In this document: piece by piece, positions 10,600 to 21,444 of the stretch
Numbering within the stretch: position 1 is the stretch's first letter
Layout: every line of letters starts with the position of its first letter
Source of the DNA: Hetaerina americana
Lineage: Eukaryota > Arthropoda > Insecta > Odonata > Calopterygidae
Direction: 5' to 3'
Length of the DNA stretch: 64,000 bases
Assembly: GCA_022747635.1 (NCBI GenBank)
Contig: JAKTNV010000009.1
Coordinates: forward strand, 4,115,564 to 4,179,563
Translations under genes and position numbers: made by a program
Notes under the pieces: model-generated
Seen by the model: the letters and a program-made list of their open reading frames with translations, nothing else
The model's database searches: none
What the model was told of the DNA's origin: nothing

Positions 10600-11165
10600 G
10601 CATGACCGATATTGGAGATGTAATTAGGCCCCATAATTACATTGGCAGGGTCGACAATTGCCACAAAAATAGAGAGTTTAAGACTGTCGAACTGGTATAT
10701 TCAAGTATTCGTTTTTCCCGCGCACTCTTGGTGACAACACTAAAAGGGGGAACACCTAAGACGCAGTGATAGGTACACGCTTTCGAAAATAGAGGTTTAC
10801 AAGATTTAATTCCCACAAAACAATCTCCATGTCTGGCATCCTAACACGCCACCCCATCGTGCACCCTTTAGACGGGTGGGGTGTGGCTGAATGTATATGA
10901 AATCCCTTCTCCGTCCGGAATGCGTAGAATACTAACCGGTAATAGGTTTCTGAATTGCATGTTTGCCTGCCCTCTTTGAATGTTTTTTCTTGCCCTCTTT
11001 GCGTAGGCATAGGAATAGCCGTTAACCATGTAATACTCATAATATGTGTGTAGGCATGCTACATGGTTGATATTCCGTCGCCACCTTTCCACGCGGTATT
11101 TTGGTGGATCGCGGGGTGACAGGTGCATGGGGAAACAGAGGGAATACATACAATTTCCATTCACA
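10600..11165 (+). mobile_element. zeta, noncoding retroelement, copy 2
   Basis: This is the inverted partner of 3025-3675. Shared blocks include GGCAGGGTCGACAATTGCCAC (10646-10666 region), the AAAAGGGGGAACACC / ACGCAGTGATAGG region near 10742-10775, and TTGCATGTTTGCCTGCC near 10960. The right end stops near 11165, before the 3' hairpin seen in the other copy, so this copy is 3'-truncated or joined to other DNA. The open frames on the minus strand (10756-11282) are antisense and resemble no protein. Confidence 0.65.
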
Positions 11166-11555
11166 TGCATCACTCACCTTTAAGATGAGCTCGACAGATG
11201 CTGAACGCGTGGCTTTCCTTGTCAGTCTGGTGACTTCAGATATAAACTCACAATTCGCCGAAGCAGGTGATTTTAATGGCATAGAGAATCCTAAGAAAAG
11301 TGTCTTGATGAATTGGCTTCATTGTCTTTGTTGCCTTGTGCCATACTTTCCTACTGAGGTCTCTCATTGCTTTTAATCTTTGATTGATACTATAATTACT
11401 AATGCCGACCTGATATCCATGAAAGCACATACGTTGAGTATTTCGCTAAAATGAAATTTCTGCCACAGGTTACATTGAGAGAGGTAGTGGTGCAATGGTA
11501 TGGGTGAAGAATGTTTACCCCAAGGTATGTATGTTTTAAAAGCCCCTAAAATATA
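11166..11555. other. unassigned
   Basis: I see no coding or repeat identity in this stretch. Confidence 0.4.
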
Positions 11556-11755
11556 TGTTCAGGCCACCTCAGTAGCTTAATTGACCCGAGCACTCGGCCG
11601 GATGTCGAAGGATCCGGGTTCGAATACCAGTGAATGAAAGTGATTTTTATACGTTATAATTGTTCGATTGTAATGCACATTTAGGAGATGACTCCATTGA
11701 AAGTTAATATCGAGGAATCTCCCGCAGTTTCCTAGAACTTATCTCTTGATTAATG
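11556..11755 (+). mobile_element. SINE T1, copy 1 (tRNA-derived)
   Basis: The head has an A-box-like TAGCTTAATTGA (about 11572-11583) and a B-box-like GGTTCGAATACC (about 11620), spaced as in a tRNA promoter for RNA polymerase III. The roughly 120-bp body downstream (AGTGATTTTTATACGT, then ATGCACATTTAGGAG, then AAGTTAATATCGAGG) is shared with the copy at 63490-63665. The two copies differ in the head, where the second lacks part of the A-box region. Confidence 0.65.
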
Positions 11756-11767
11756 TACAACACGGGT

Positions 11768-12060
11768 ATCGAGATGGTGCGGTGGCTACCGTACTGGTTC
11801 CCACCCAGAAGAACCGGGTTCAAATCCCGGCGATGTTGAATATTTTTCAGAGGTATTTCGATCCCTAACTTGAGGTGCTTTGTGGAGGGCACTTTGAGTG
11901 AGTACGCCGTCCGTCGGATGGGACGTTAAGCTGCGGACCCCTTGGCGCCGTTCGTTAAGAGTAGGCTAATGCCGACGCCGGGTTTCTCTCCACCCTGTCC
12001 ATTCCTAATGGCGCAAATGACCTCAGCTGTCGGTCGCCTTCCCAAAATACTACTATGTAC
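11768..12060 (+). mobile_element. SINE T2, copy 1 (tRNA-derived)
   Basis: About 290 bp with a tRNA-like head: A-box-like TGGTGCGGTGGC near 11780 and B-box GGTTCAAATCCC near 11818. The body has the block GTCGGATGGGACGTTAAGC, then CGTTAAGAGTAGGCTAATGC, and ends CAGCTGTCGGTCGCC plus an AATACTACTA tail. Related copies lie at 38482-38776, 41972-42270 and 45566-45810. An imperfect duplication, ATGTACAAC before and ATGTACAGC after, is a plausible target-site duplication. Confidence 0.8.
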
Positions 12061-12082
12061 AGCATTTAATGAACCTATCATA

Positions 12083-12778
12083 CAAGGACTGTCCCTTAAA
12101 TCGTAGGACTAAGTCAATTAAAAATAGAAAATTAAAAGGCCAGAATTGCATTCACTCAAAGGTCTTCGAAGTAGCCCCCCTTGTGCGTCCACACACTGCT
12201 GCCAAATGAGTTTTCCACGCCTCGTACGCCTTCTGGAAGGCGACGCACTGAACGCTGCCAAACTCCCTCGTCACGGCCTGTTGTAACGCTTCCAGAGAGC
12301 CGTGATGACGAGGGAAGAGGAAGCGAGGGAAGAGGAAGAACTCTGGTGGGACACTGTCTGAAATATTTGGATCCTCACTACTCAATTGGTCTAGAGTCTC
12401 TCGGCAGATCCGCGTGCGAGTTTCCTTTTGTTCGTGCGAGGGCACTCGCGGCACCAACTTCGCACAAACCTTTCTCATTCCCATTTCTTCGGTCTGAATT
12501 CGATGCAGATCACTTTTAGGGATGCCAAGTTCATCAGAAACCATACGAACACTTAACCTGTGATCTCTGCCCAACAAAGTTTTGACTCCTGCTAGATTCT
12601 CGTCACGTTTTGAGGTCGAAGGGGGTCCCGAACGTTCGGCGTCTTCAACATCTTCTCTACGCCCGCAAAACAACCCATGCCACTCAAAAATACAAGAACT
12701 ACCCGTGGCGTTGTCACCATAAGCCACCTTGAGTATGTCACGAGTCTCTTTCCTGGTGTTGCCAGATTTCACGCAAAA
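12083..12778 (-). pseudogene. mariner A, internally deleted transposase
   Basis: A 206-residue open frame (12152-12772, minus strand) joins the N-terminal half of a mariner transposase (KETRDILKVAYGDNATGSS; HTH and linker with MGMRKVCAKLVPR) directly to the C-terminal part (PPEFFLFPR, then SLEALQQAVTREFG). The DETW and HHDNAP blocks with the first two catalytic Asp are missing, and in this copy the position of the third Asp reads Glu (PPEFF). The same junction appears in the copies at 22170-22612, 35265-35640 and 59764-59999. The left TIR (12083, CAAGGACTGTCCC) follows a TA; the right end is cut off near 12778 where an L-beta-type sequence begins. Confidence 0.85.
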
Positions 12779-13685
12779 TTAGAACTGAAAAGTAAGAAGG
12801 GGAAATTCCACGGTCACATGAACATGAAAATCGTGGAATTTCCGTATTCAATAGTAGCAGGAAAGTACAAAAACAGCAGATTGAAATTATTTATTCGGTT
12901 TCAAGTTTCCGAGATGTATGTTCTGCATCGCCACACAGGCGAAGTCACGTCAGGGGTCGCTTCCGTGAAATACGTGCGCACGGAAGTCACCGTTCCGCAA
13001 GTTTCCGCTAGATTTTTGAATTCTCTCGTTTTGTGCAATAGCATATCCTGCCAAATGTCTCCTTGTAAGCAAGCCGGGCTATGACCGATTTTGGATTCAA
13101 AAAGTCATTTAAAACCTAAGTTAAAAGTGTTTCAATTCTAAATAATTTACTTTGAAAAACAAAGCATTAGGGATTTACGGTCAAACTTATAAAATTATCG
13201 ATATAAAAGAGTTTAGGTCAATTTATGATAGCGAGAAACGCTGTAACTAGAAACAAATGTCGCCAAAATTGAGGGAAGAATTTTCCATTGCAGTTCACAG
13301 GCGTTTTTGGGTGTTTTCATTTGCACATTTTATGGTCTAATTTTTATAAATTTTTTAATACTGGTTTTGAAAAACTGTCGGAGGTGAACCCAAGTTAAAA
13401 ATGTATGTGACACCGCTACGAAAATTACAATGCTGCTAATACGATTACTCATGAGACGCACTACTGCCACCGCTATGGTATCTGAAATAAAAATCTCATA
13501 ATGCAAGATAGATCCCGTAACATTTGAATCCGACACTTTCGCTAAGTATGCCATGGGAGATTGGCATTGGGAATGGCATTACACCATCGCAGGCAACGGC
13601 ATAGAAAGAGCAATGAAATTGTCATATTTTAAATATAGAATATTATCCGAAAGCGTTCACTTTTGGCTTTTGACATTGCATTATT
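12779..13685. other. unassigned; starts with an L-beta-2-like piece
   Basis: The first 50 bp (AATTAGAACTGAAAAGTAAG) match the right ends of the L-beta subtype 2 copies at 2893 and 25728. The rest, including the 135-residue open frame 12677-13084, has no family I recognise. Confidence 0.4.
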
Positions 13686-13689
13686 AAAC

Positions 13690-13810
13690 ATGAAAATAGC
13701 AACATGCGGCCAGGCCGTCTTTCGGAGGACTTACCCGCGTGGGAATCGAATCCATTAATAGCAGGCGAGGTCATTACTACGATGCCACCGGGATACCATT
13801 TTCCCGCATG
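13690..13810 (-). mobile_element. SINE T3, tRNA-derived
   Basis: On the minus strand an A-box-like TGGCATCGTAGTAATGA is followed about 30 bp later by the B-box GATTCGATTCCC and then CACGCGGGTAAGTCC. Spacing and order fit a tRNA-derived polymerase III promoter. The sequence differs from T1 and T2 and no second copy is visible, so it could also be a decayed tRNA pseudogene. Confidence 0.5.
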
Positions 13811-13861
13811 GCATATGGAAATGGCACGGTCTGGAGGTGTTAGAAACCACATGAAACACCA

Positions 13862-13922
13862 AGAAATTCATCCAAATCTACATCCACAGAGGTGTATATA
13901 CTATTCATGAGAAAACCTTTCC
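13862..13922 (-). mobile_element. L-beta 3' UTR fragment
   Basis: About 60 bp containing CATCCACAGAGGTGTATATAC followed by TTCATGAGAAAACCTTT. It matches the central 3' UTR of L-beta at 5140-5170 and 56225-56260. Confidence 0.5.
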
Positions 13923-14014
13923 TGTTCAGCACATCACGTTTAAGCATATCCCTGTTGAAGCCATTATCTCCAAGCCTTTTGCGTTTCTTTCACCACTTCA
14001 CGCTAGATTTCCTG

Positions 14015-14705
14015 TACATTGCTCGAATATATTACCCATGACTATGTTTATGTTTTCTTCTTCAATTGTTTCTAACATTTCTATTGTTACTATTGTTACT
14101 CGAGGCGTCATTCCTTCATTGTGCCCAATTGTCTTTTTTTCTGTTCTCGTCAAAGCGTTTTTTATTTCTCCCCATGCCTCAACAATCTCTTCTTTTCCAT
14201 TCTAGCCAATTCACTTATTGCCATTTATAGTATTTCACCATCAAGTTCCTTTTCCCTCTCCTCAACTCTCTCCAGATTCTTTCCTCTCTTCTCTTGTCTT
14301 AATGATATTTTTAATGTCTTTCTCAATCACGATCTTCCCTACGCCCGCATACGTACACATCCTTCCAACTCTCCATCCTGATACATTGATGTGGGCATGT
14401 ATGCTGTCATGACGACCAGTTCCCTCAGCAACATTCCAATCCTCGATACCATTGCCCTGCCAATACATTACTTTCTGCCTTTTCTTCTATGCTCTCGCTA
14501 ACGACAATTCCTATCCTTTTTTCTTTCTTGATTAAAGAAGAGTAGCCTCTGAACTCATCACTTTACCATGCTCCTTCCATCTCACCTCTCTTAGACCTTT
14601 TACCTCCATATTATTTTTCTAAGTTCTTACCTCTATATTTTCTAATTTTACAGTGTATAGCCAATCAATGTCCCTCTGCGCGTTCCCCTTTCTTTATTTT
14701 GCACT
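14015..14705 (-). pseudogene. LINE endonuclease domain relic
   Basis: Translating the minus strand through several frame changes gives blocks typical of the APE endonuclease region of L-delta-like LINEs: VKGLREVRWKEHGKV near 14580-14540, GIVVSESIEEKAE near 14500, VTAYMPTSMYQDGELEG near 14400, and the linker WGEIKNALTRTEKKTIGHN near 14130-14180. This endonuclease nicks the chromosomal target for target-primed reverse transcription. Stops and shifts are frequent, so it is inactive. It may be a different subfamily from the endonuclease relic at 38975-39345. The identification rests on short blocks, so it is moderate. Confidence 0.5.
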
Positions 14706-14945
14706 TGCTACTTCCTCCGAAAATCCGAATGAGAAGTCTTATATACTGCGGAACAATTAACACAAGAAGGCAATATCGTGCTGTGTAACAAGGAATAACT
14801 CTTAAGATCTTATAATAGATTTGTTTTCCTGTTTGCGTCCTGTATTCCAGTTACGGTGACCTCCGACAGAGGTTCCTTCTTCTTTTTGAGGGGGTGCCTT
14901 CTCTCGGAGGCAATATACGGTCCCACGGAGGCCGTCAGCACTTGA
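14706..14945. other. unassigned
   Basis: No feature seen. Confidence 0.4.
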
Positions 14946-14952
14946 TGGTCTA

Positions 14953-15460
14953 CTTCTACATCTACTTAATATTCCGCAAGCCGCCGCAAGGGCGTGTGGC
15001 GGGGGATGTTAGGACACCACCCGTAATTTAGAAAAAGGCACCTGCTAAAGCCAAAAATGTATACAATCCACTTGCAAAATATGGCAAACATTCATGCAAG
15101 AACACTTACAACCCACTTACATACAAACACAAAAACTACCAACTAACATACACATGCTACTACGAATGTACCTAATATCTTTGCAATGCTTAATTTTATT
15201 TCGACTTGTAAAGTCATTGTTTTTAATATTTCTAAAGTGTGTTCGGTTTCTCACTATAATGATTTCTGATTGTTCGGGGATGGAATGAGTATTTGTATCT
15301 GTATTTGTACTGGAATCTATCTCCCTTATTTTATCCTTGTGGTCTGATCTACTTGAGTAGTGTGGGGCCAATCCCCAGGTTGCACGGACTCCCCAAATAC
15401 ACAAACAAGCCACTATTCGACTTGTAGTCTCTACAGACCACACAATTCCTAATGATTCAG
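14953..15460 (-). mobile_element. L-beta ORF end plus full 3' UTR
   Basis: Read on the minus strand, the end of the ORF gives SSRSDHKDKIREIDSSTNTD followed by PEQSEIIIVRN, the C-terminus of the L-beta RT. The 3' UTR follows and closes with the best preserved copy of the terminal hairpin (14968-15010; CCGCAAGCCGCCGCAAGGGC on the plus strand) and a short TCTACATCTAC repeat tail (14949-14965). It pairs well with 40690-40965 over the whole UTR. Confidence 0.8.
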
Positions 15461-15603
15461 CCCACCATTTTTCTCACAAACATGCGGCCCTCCATTCGAT
15501 GATCCACCGCCTCCTACACACCCCCCTTCCCCCAAAAACTTCATCATTGAAGTCGTAATAATCACGAATAGAGCTCCCAACAATGGCTACAACCCTAAGC
15601 TAG

Positions 15604-16350
15604 TTGATAAATTACTTCAGGAAAAAACAAAAATCAATGGCCATAAATGGTATTTCCTCCGAACAGTCCGCAGTATATAAAGATTTTAGGTGGTGCTCGA
15701 TCCAATTTCCGGGAGATCTTTCATATAGGATTTCCAACTGCCTACCCGTCTCACTAAAAAGCGGCCTTTTACACAACCCAAACCTCTCAAAACTTCCAGT
15801 CAATGGTAAAGACACACAGATAGCCTTCTTAAATCAGGTATTTATAAACTGAAATGCGAGATTTACAACACCGTTTATGTTGGTCAGACAGGGAGGAATG
15901 TCAACTACGAGCCAAGGAACACGCAAGGTGTCAGAAAAATAAGAATACCAACTCTCTCTTTGCTAAGCATTTAATAGAATTCGACTGCAGCAGTGACTTC
16001 GTCCCAGAAATATTGCATATTCTCCCAAAAGGATTAAAAAGGGACGCTCCGGAGCAATTAGAGATTAGAAGGCACCTAGCAAACCCCAACTTGCCACATT
16101 TTATTAACGAGCAACTGTTCCCGTCCCCCTCCCAACTCCTCTCTGAGAAACTAGCCTGGAGTTGGTCAAAGCAACCCCTCAACGCACCCGACCACCCCCA
16201 CCCCTCTCAGACCCTCCCTCCCCTCCCTCCCCTCCCCTCCCCCCACTCTGCCCTGAGCGTTTACATTCTTGCATTGTTGTTAAGTATATTTGTACCTGAT
16301 AATGCCGATGAAGTCGCTGAAACGCGTTGTACCTTATATTAAAAATCTGT
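15604..16350 (+). pseudogene. Penelope-like element, GIY-YIG end
   Basis: Reading with one frame change at about 15835, the DNA encodes LSKLPVNGKDT, then GIYKLKCEIYNTVYVGQTGR, where GIY and YVG are the two halves of the GIY-YIG endonuclease signature. Then NSLFAKHLIEFDC and LEQLEIRRHL-type blocks follow (15945-16120). This arrangement is the C-terminal endonuclease of Penelope-like retroelements, which cuts the target DNA. The RT part is absent. The tail at 16300-16335 holds GATGAAGTCGCTGAAACGCG, a motif class also seen near 28770 and 33280. It abuts the L-epsilon relic on the other strand. Confidence 0.8.
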
Positions 16351-16369
16351 GGATAAGTGCCAAGTCCTT

Positions 16370-17695
16370 GGATAAGTCTATAATCCAATTAATAATTTTC
16401 TCTTTGATTCTATAGTATTTAAGATTGTGTAACAGTTTATTTTGTGGGACTTTATCGAAGGCTTTTTTGAAATCTAGGGATACTGCATCGACTTGTGTGT
16501 TGTTTTCTCCCGATCTAAGTATATCGTGAATGAAGAGACCAAGTTGTGTTTCCCAAGATCTGCTTTTCCTAAATCCGTGCTGGTTGTGGATTAGTATTTT
16601 CCTACTATCAAGATATCTCATAATGTTAGTGACAATAATGTGTTCCAATATTTTACAAGAGATCGATGTTAAAGAAATGGGTCGGTAATTGGTTGGTTTA
16701 TCCCTATCGCCGCCTTTATAGATGGGAGTTATATGGGCTAGCTTCCAGTCGCGAGGCACTGAGCCTTCTTCTATCGATTTTAGAAAAACAATATGTAAAA
16801 CGGGGCAATGCCTTCAGCTAATTCCTTTAATATTTTAGCAGGTATTTCTTCCGGACCAGGTCCTTTGTGTGCTTTGATAATACGGAGCAGATGTACTATT
16901 CCCTGCTTGGCCAGTGTAAGATCGCTCATGTGTTCCCCGGGTGGGTGTGGAGGATCGTTTGGTGCGTTTGTGTTTTTATCGTAGACGCTCTGGATAAATT
17001 GGTTTAAAATATTTGCCTTTTTCACGCTATCTGTAATAATGTCTCCGTTTTCCGTCTTCAAAGAATGTACAGTTGGACGTTTACCCTGTATATCCCTAAC
17101 ATAGGAGCAAAATGACTTTGGATTTTCCTCCAGAAATTTGCTTAGCATTTTAGATTTAAAAGAGGGTAGTGCGGTGCGCATTATACTTTTCGTATTGCTA
17201 CGCCATTCTTTTAGTTTCTGTTTGGATGTATTCATATAAACTATTTCGTCACTTTTTAAATTGTTTTTGAAATTTGAGTGTAGCTTTCTTTGCCTTCTTA
17301 ATGCCGATCTGACTTCCCCGTTGTACCATCTAGGTTCCTTACTGTTGCATTTGAGTTTGGACGGGGTGTGCGTCTTTATTCCTTCGCGTGAAATATTTAA
17401 GAAATATTTCCAAATATTGTCTGTAATGGTTGTCAGTATTTTTTTCTTCTATTCTAGTAATTTATCTATCTATCTTTAAATAGTCCGTTAAAATCTGCCT
17501 TGCTGTATAAGTTTATTAAACGCTTTTCTTTGTTTATTTCCACGAATTTAGTTTTTAACTCTACAAGAATAGCCTTACGGTCACTGATTCCGTCCATTAT
17601 TTCAATGTTAGTAATGATTTCAGGCATAGAAGTCTCAAAGATATCCAGTAAGCTGTAGCCCCGCGGTGGTACCCCCCTCACTCCGGGGGTCACTC
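16370..17695 (-). pseudogene. L-epsilon CR1-like LINE, RT N-terminal part
   Basis: Three minus-strand frames form one broken ORF. At 17466-17693 lies a segment from the endonuclease end (IMDGISDRKAILVELKTKF). At 16780-17235 is the linker with NPKSFCSYVRDIQGKRPTV and AHKGPGPEEIPAKILKELA. At 16334-16759 are RT blocks: PRDWKLAHITPIYKGGD, NYRPISLTSISCKILE, NQHGFRKSRSWETQL and AVSLDFKKAFDKVPQNKLL, the last with the first catalytic Asp. The YADD region and 3' end are missing. The order and motifs are those of CR1/Jockey-group ORF2. The copy ends at 16350-16370 against the Penelope tail. Confidence 0.8.
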
Positions 17696-17707
17696 GCCCG
17701 CCATGGC

Positions 17708-17759
17708 CTCGCCAGTGAGAACAGGGTGCAAGCAGCAGCGCCCCGTTCTCACTGGCGAG
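17708..17759. repeat. perfect 15-bp inverted repeat (hairpin)
   Basis: CTCGCCAGTGAGAAC at 17708-17722 is followed after 22 bp by its exact reverse complement at 17745-17759. The loop is GC-rich with CAGCAG repeats. It sits just outside the end of L-epsilon, in a short GC-rich patch that also has a weaker repeat of CTCGCC. It could be a hairpin from another element or a replication-error palindrome. Confidence 0.7.
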
Positions 17760-17984
17760 CGGGGGTGAGGCTACTGCGGTCGCATCTTACGTACACCCCT
17801 CTTCACACCCTAAGTACGGGAGATATCGTGAGATGCCCCGTTGATTTATGGGAGCTGATGTCACATCGGGAGGAGTATGAATCCACGGCAGTAACACGAG
17901 AGTTTTTTTTAAAAGGACATGAAGCAATGAATGCATTATTTATACATTTTATTCTTGAAATATGTGAATATTATCATTGAGGTT

Positions 17985-18590
17985 TACATGTTTTGCGTAA
18001 AAAGTATCAGGAAAATTTTCGGAAAAATTGATTTATTTCAGATATTGCTACAAAAATGCCTCTCTTATTCTTCTTCGATCAGTGCATCCCTTGGGGCGTC
18101 GAGACACACTTTTGCCCTTGCGGCTTTCCCACGCCTCGAAGGCTCCCTGGTAGGCGGAAGGTCCCTAAGGGTACCGCGCATGCAAGCTTCTTTGAGGGCT
18201 TGACTTACGTGGTGGTGGTGTCCTTTGAGGGAGAGAGGATTTCACTTTTATAGGGAATGGGAATAATAGTCTGCTGGTGCCAAGTCAGGACTGTGAGGGG
18301 GTTGGGAAATCGTCGCGATCGTAAGTTGTAGAAGGTCTTCGCAAGCAGACACACTTTTAGTCGTCCGTCCAAAGACCTTCGAGAGGACGAGTTTAGCGCA
18401 GATCTTTCGCATCGCGAAATTTTCAGTATTGATGCTGGTGTGTGTAATGTCACTGTCTTATCAATATCAATATACAATCTGCAATCATTGTGCACACTTA
18501 ATCGGCGGTCTGCATTCAGCACTTCATCCAATGCACGTCGAGAAAACATTGCTACCGATACTTTTTGTATAAACCTTGTATAGCAGATTC
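17985..18590 (-). mobile_element. mariner B, deletion derivative, copy 1
   Basis: The ends carry inverted repeats related to CAAGGTTTATACAAAAAGTA (right end on the minus strand) and GTAAAAAGTATCAGGAAAAT (left). On the minus strand the N-terminal HTH region reads LDEVLNADRRLSVHN; after a jump it continues with the C-terminal region in shifted frames (LGTSRLLFPFPIKVKSSL corresponding to SPDLAPADYFLFPKVKSSL-like text, then AYQGAFEAWESRKG). The first two catalytic blocks are absent. The copies at 33600-34190 and 57235-57750 have the same structure, so this is a nonautonomous family of 500-600 bp. Confidence 0.7.
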
Positions 18591-19311
18591 CTTCTCATTA
18601 AATATTGTGCGACCTTCAATAGTGTCCACTCTGGTGGATATCAGTGCATTGATGCTTTTTTTCTTACAATATTGTAACCTTTCCGTTTTCGCTAATGTAT
18701 TTCACCACCGGTGTTTGGCAATATTGCCGCTCTTATGAGACAAATCCATCCTACCTGTCGAGGAAGATCTGCCAATTCCGCTGATCTCTCTAAAGGCTGG
18801 TTCGAACATTGATGTAAGCACTTAATGAACGCAACTTGATTTGGAGTCGTGAGCTTGCGCGTCGTCGGCTCTGTTCAAAACAAGAACTTGAAAGGCGACG
18901 CGAGAGATACGTAGCTCCGCGCCGATCTTTCAAATCTTTTTGAGTTTCCCGATCGGGCGGGCATGAGCGTATTCTTCAGCTCCATACTGACTTTGGCAAC
19001 AGAACCTACCTGCAGACGAGGCTTTCTCGCTCTGGTCACAGAGATGTCACGTGACGCTGAATTGTTCCTGTCCGTTCTAGTCTGACCATGCTGGGGCGAT
19101 CACTCCCTCGCCTCTCTCGACAAAATGCAATCTTATTTGTCCCCGAGGAAAATTATACATTTCAGAATTGAAAGCCTAAAAGAACCTTGAAATCACTCAT
19201 GTTTCAAGGATTTGCTTTTGTTTTGCGACTGTTACATTTGAATTTGTTGAAAAACAGAGGAAATTAAGGGGAAGACTGACCACGTACGAGCATTCGCATG
19301 CAAACGTTTTT
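18591..19311. other. unassigned
   Basis: No repeat partner or coding match seen. A CpG-richer part lies at 18850-19100. Confidence 0.4.
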
Positions 19312-19800
19312 AAATATATTTTGGAATCCTGCAGGACACCACTAGGGTGTGTGGCAGGGGGTGAATACGCACCATATTAATTTTGGCCCGAATATTTTTA
19401 CCCCTACCGCGGTCAGACAATGTTATTCTGATCCCTCATTTAGGTCGTGGGAAAAATGATATCTTAAATCTGTCTGGTCTACACTAAATCTCTCCAATTT
19501 TATTTGACATGATTTCTCCTACGGCAGTACGTCGGGGGTAATAATACATTTTCAGCATCACTACTAAAGAGACCTCCTTCCAATTATTGCGAGAGATTTA
19601 ATCTGTAATTTAACCTTCTCTTCATTTAGTGATTCCCAGCCTAGCTCCTCTAATATTTTTGATACGCTACTAAGGTTATCATAAAAACGTATTACAAATG
19701 TAGCTCCTCTACGCTGCACGGGATCCAATTCGGCAATCAATCCTACTTCGCGAGGATCCCATTCATACTTGCATAATATTCCAAATGAGGCCTAAGCAAC
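19312..19800 (-). pseudogene. L-alpha RT C-terminus and 3' UTR
   Basis: Read on the minus strand, PHLEYYASM (near 19785) is followed in another frame by WDPREVGLIAELDPVQRRGA and then LEELGWESLNEEKVKLQ (19620-19770), the CR1-group C-terminal RT block. The 3' UTR (19312-19600) matches 31560-31845 and 42660-43005. The terminal hairpin at 19328-19366 has paired base changes compared with L-beta (CCTGC/GCAGG outer stem and CACC/GGTG inner stem). Confidence 0.8.
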
Positions 19801-20964
19801 GACAGATCGCATTTTTCTTTTTGCCTTTTCATCACATTTACCCAGTACTCTTCTTATAAATCATAATTTTTCGTTAGCTTGGCCATATATACCCCGCATG
19901 TGTTTCAACGAGGAGAGGTCGTGAGTAAGGATAACCCATAAGTACCAGTACTCCTAGTACTTGTATACATACGAATTTGAAAGCGAAGAATGCTTATAAC
20001 AAGTGTATCGTATTGTACCCAACACGAAAATCTCAGGTTTCAATTACTAAAGCATCATTTAGAAATAAATATTTGAAGTAAAATAGAGGGAAGAGGAAAA
20101 GGCTGTGAAACATTTAGAAAAATGAGTGAAACGGCATAAGCACATTCCAAATCATTGCGTGATTGAATTTGCAATGTAGACGACCGTCCGAGGAACGAAA
20201 AACCGCTTAATTGGAACCACTCGACAGAAAGCTAAAAGGGAAAAAATGGCAAAACTTGTGCATCCAGTGAAAAAAATGCCACTGTAAATCTTTACGCAAA
20301 GAAAGACCTCGATGCTTCCCCTTTCCCGTTCGAGGTTTCCAAAGTACGAAGCATCCAAAGGACAATGTTTATAACTGGAAATTGGGACTCTCAAGCCGAT
20401 GTCTTGCTTGTCTTGTATTTTAGTCGACTGTGATTGTACTCAATGAAGTACATATAAGGATTGTTCCCCGTAATTCCAGGGTCGCAGCTTTCTGAAAGCA
20501 TGAATTGTAGGAGTTCAGCCAGGTTTTCTAGAACATCAAGTGAATTCTCACATTGACATTGGAAACAAGAACCTGCTTCATATTTACCGCCGACAAAACA
20601 ACAAATCGTGCTTCTGGTAAAGAGAGTGAAGGAATCAATCGGACGCTTGCCACACCCGATCTCTCATGACCTTCGGACTTGACCAAGGGAACTCTCACTG
20701 CCTGTATTAGTCACGTGACGAAGGCAAGTGTTCTTAATAATTCATATTTACCGCCCACGAGTAGTGTGTTCGCCACAAATGTAAGTACCTATTACATTTG
20801 GCAGTCTAACGCTCAAGGCTGGTTTTTGGATGCGAGTACTAGCCCTAGCTATTGATAACATTGATTCCCGAGGCAAGTGGTATCATTCGCATCGAATATG
20901 TGTGGAGGAAAGTACATTCAGGATAAAATTATGGAGGTAGAGACTGTAATCGAAGCATGCACAC
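19801..20964. other. unassigned
   Basis: The longest frame (20152-20394, 80 residues) has no recognisable motif. A phrase of about 12 bp, CATATTTACCGCC, occurs at about 20579 and 20746. Nothing else is supported. Confidence 0.4.
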
Positions 20965-21083
20965 ACCTAATGCAATTCTTCTCCTTATGTCCCCACCACT
21001 CAGACCATTTTGGTCCAACAATCTTCCAATATAGGTAAACATTTTCACTTACTCTAGTTTTCGCCCTCCTATTTTAGCGTTTT
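20965..21083 (-). mobile_element. L-delta fragment
   Basis: Short piece of the RT thumb region, matching 7330-7450: minus-strand reading includes FTYIGRLLDQNGLSGGDIRR. It repeats a part also present at 21600-21670, so it belongs to a separate copy or a local duplication. Confidence 0.65.
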
Positions 21084-21444
21084 TTATAGTTGTAAAATAG
21101 ATATAAAAATTTGATTAAAATGCAGATTTTAAGTTTGTTTAGCAACAGCAAATGTAAGAGGCTTATAAACACTCTTTTTCAATTACTCAACACGAGTATC
21201 CAAGACTTTCGATTACGACATTATGCCAACAGTAATCGGCGTCGCTGAAAGATTTCAAAAATCATTTCAATAGATTATATTTGGGAAAAAAATTAAATGG
21301 TGCATTGCTTATGAAGCGTAAAGAGGCCATTTTATCGTTGATTTGGTGTCGTTCACGTCAAAAATTAAGTGACTTAGGCAGCCTTCGCTCAGCCGATATA
21401 GTTTGTGGGCTGAATCTTTAAAGAGCAGACTTGTGAAATTTGAG
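21084..21444. other. unassigned
   Basis: AT-rich sequence lying between two L-delta pieces. No identity; it could be an insertion. Confidence 0.35.

Noticed and set aside
16200..16250. CCCT/CCCC-rich stretch as a regulatory element
   Set aside because: It is a simple polypyrimidine run inside the Penelope tail.
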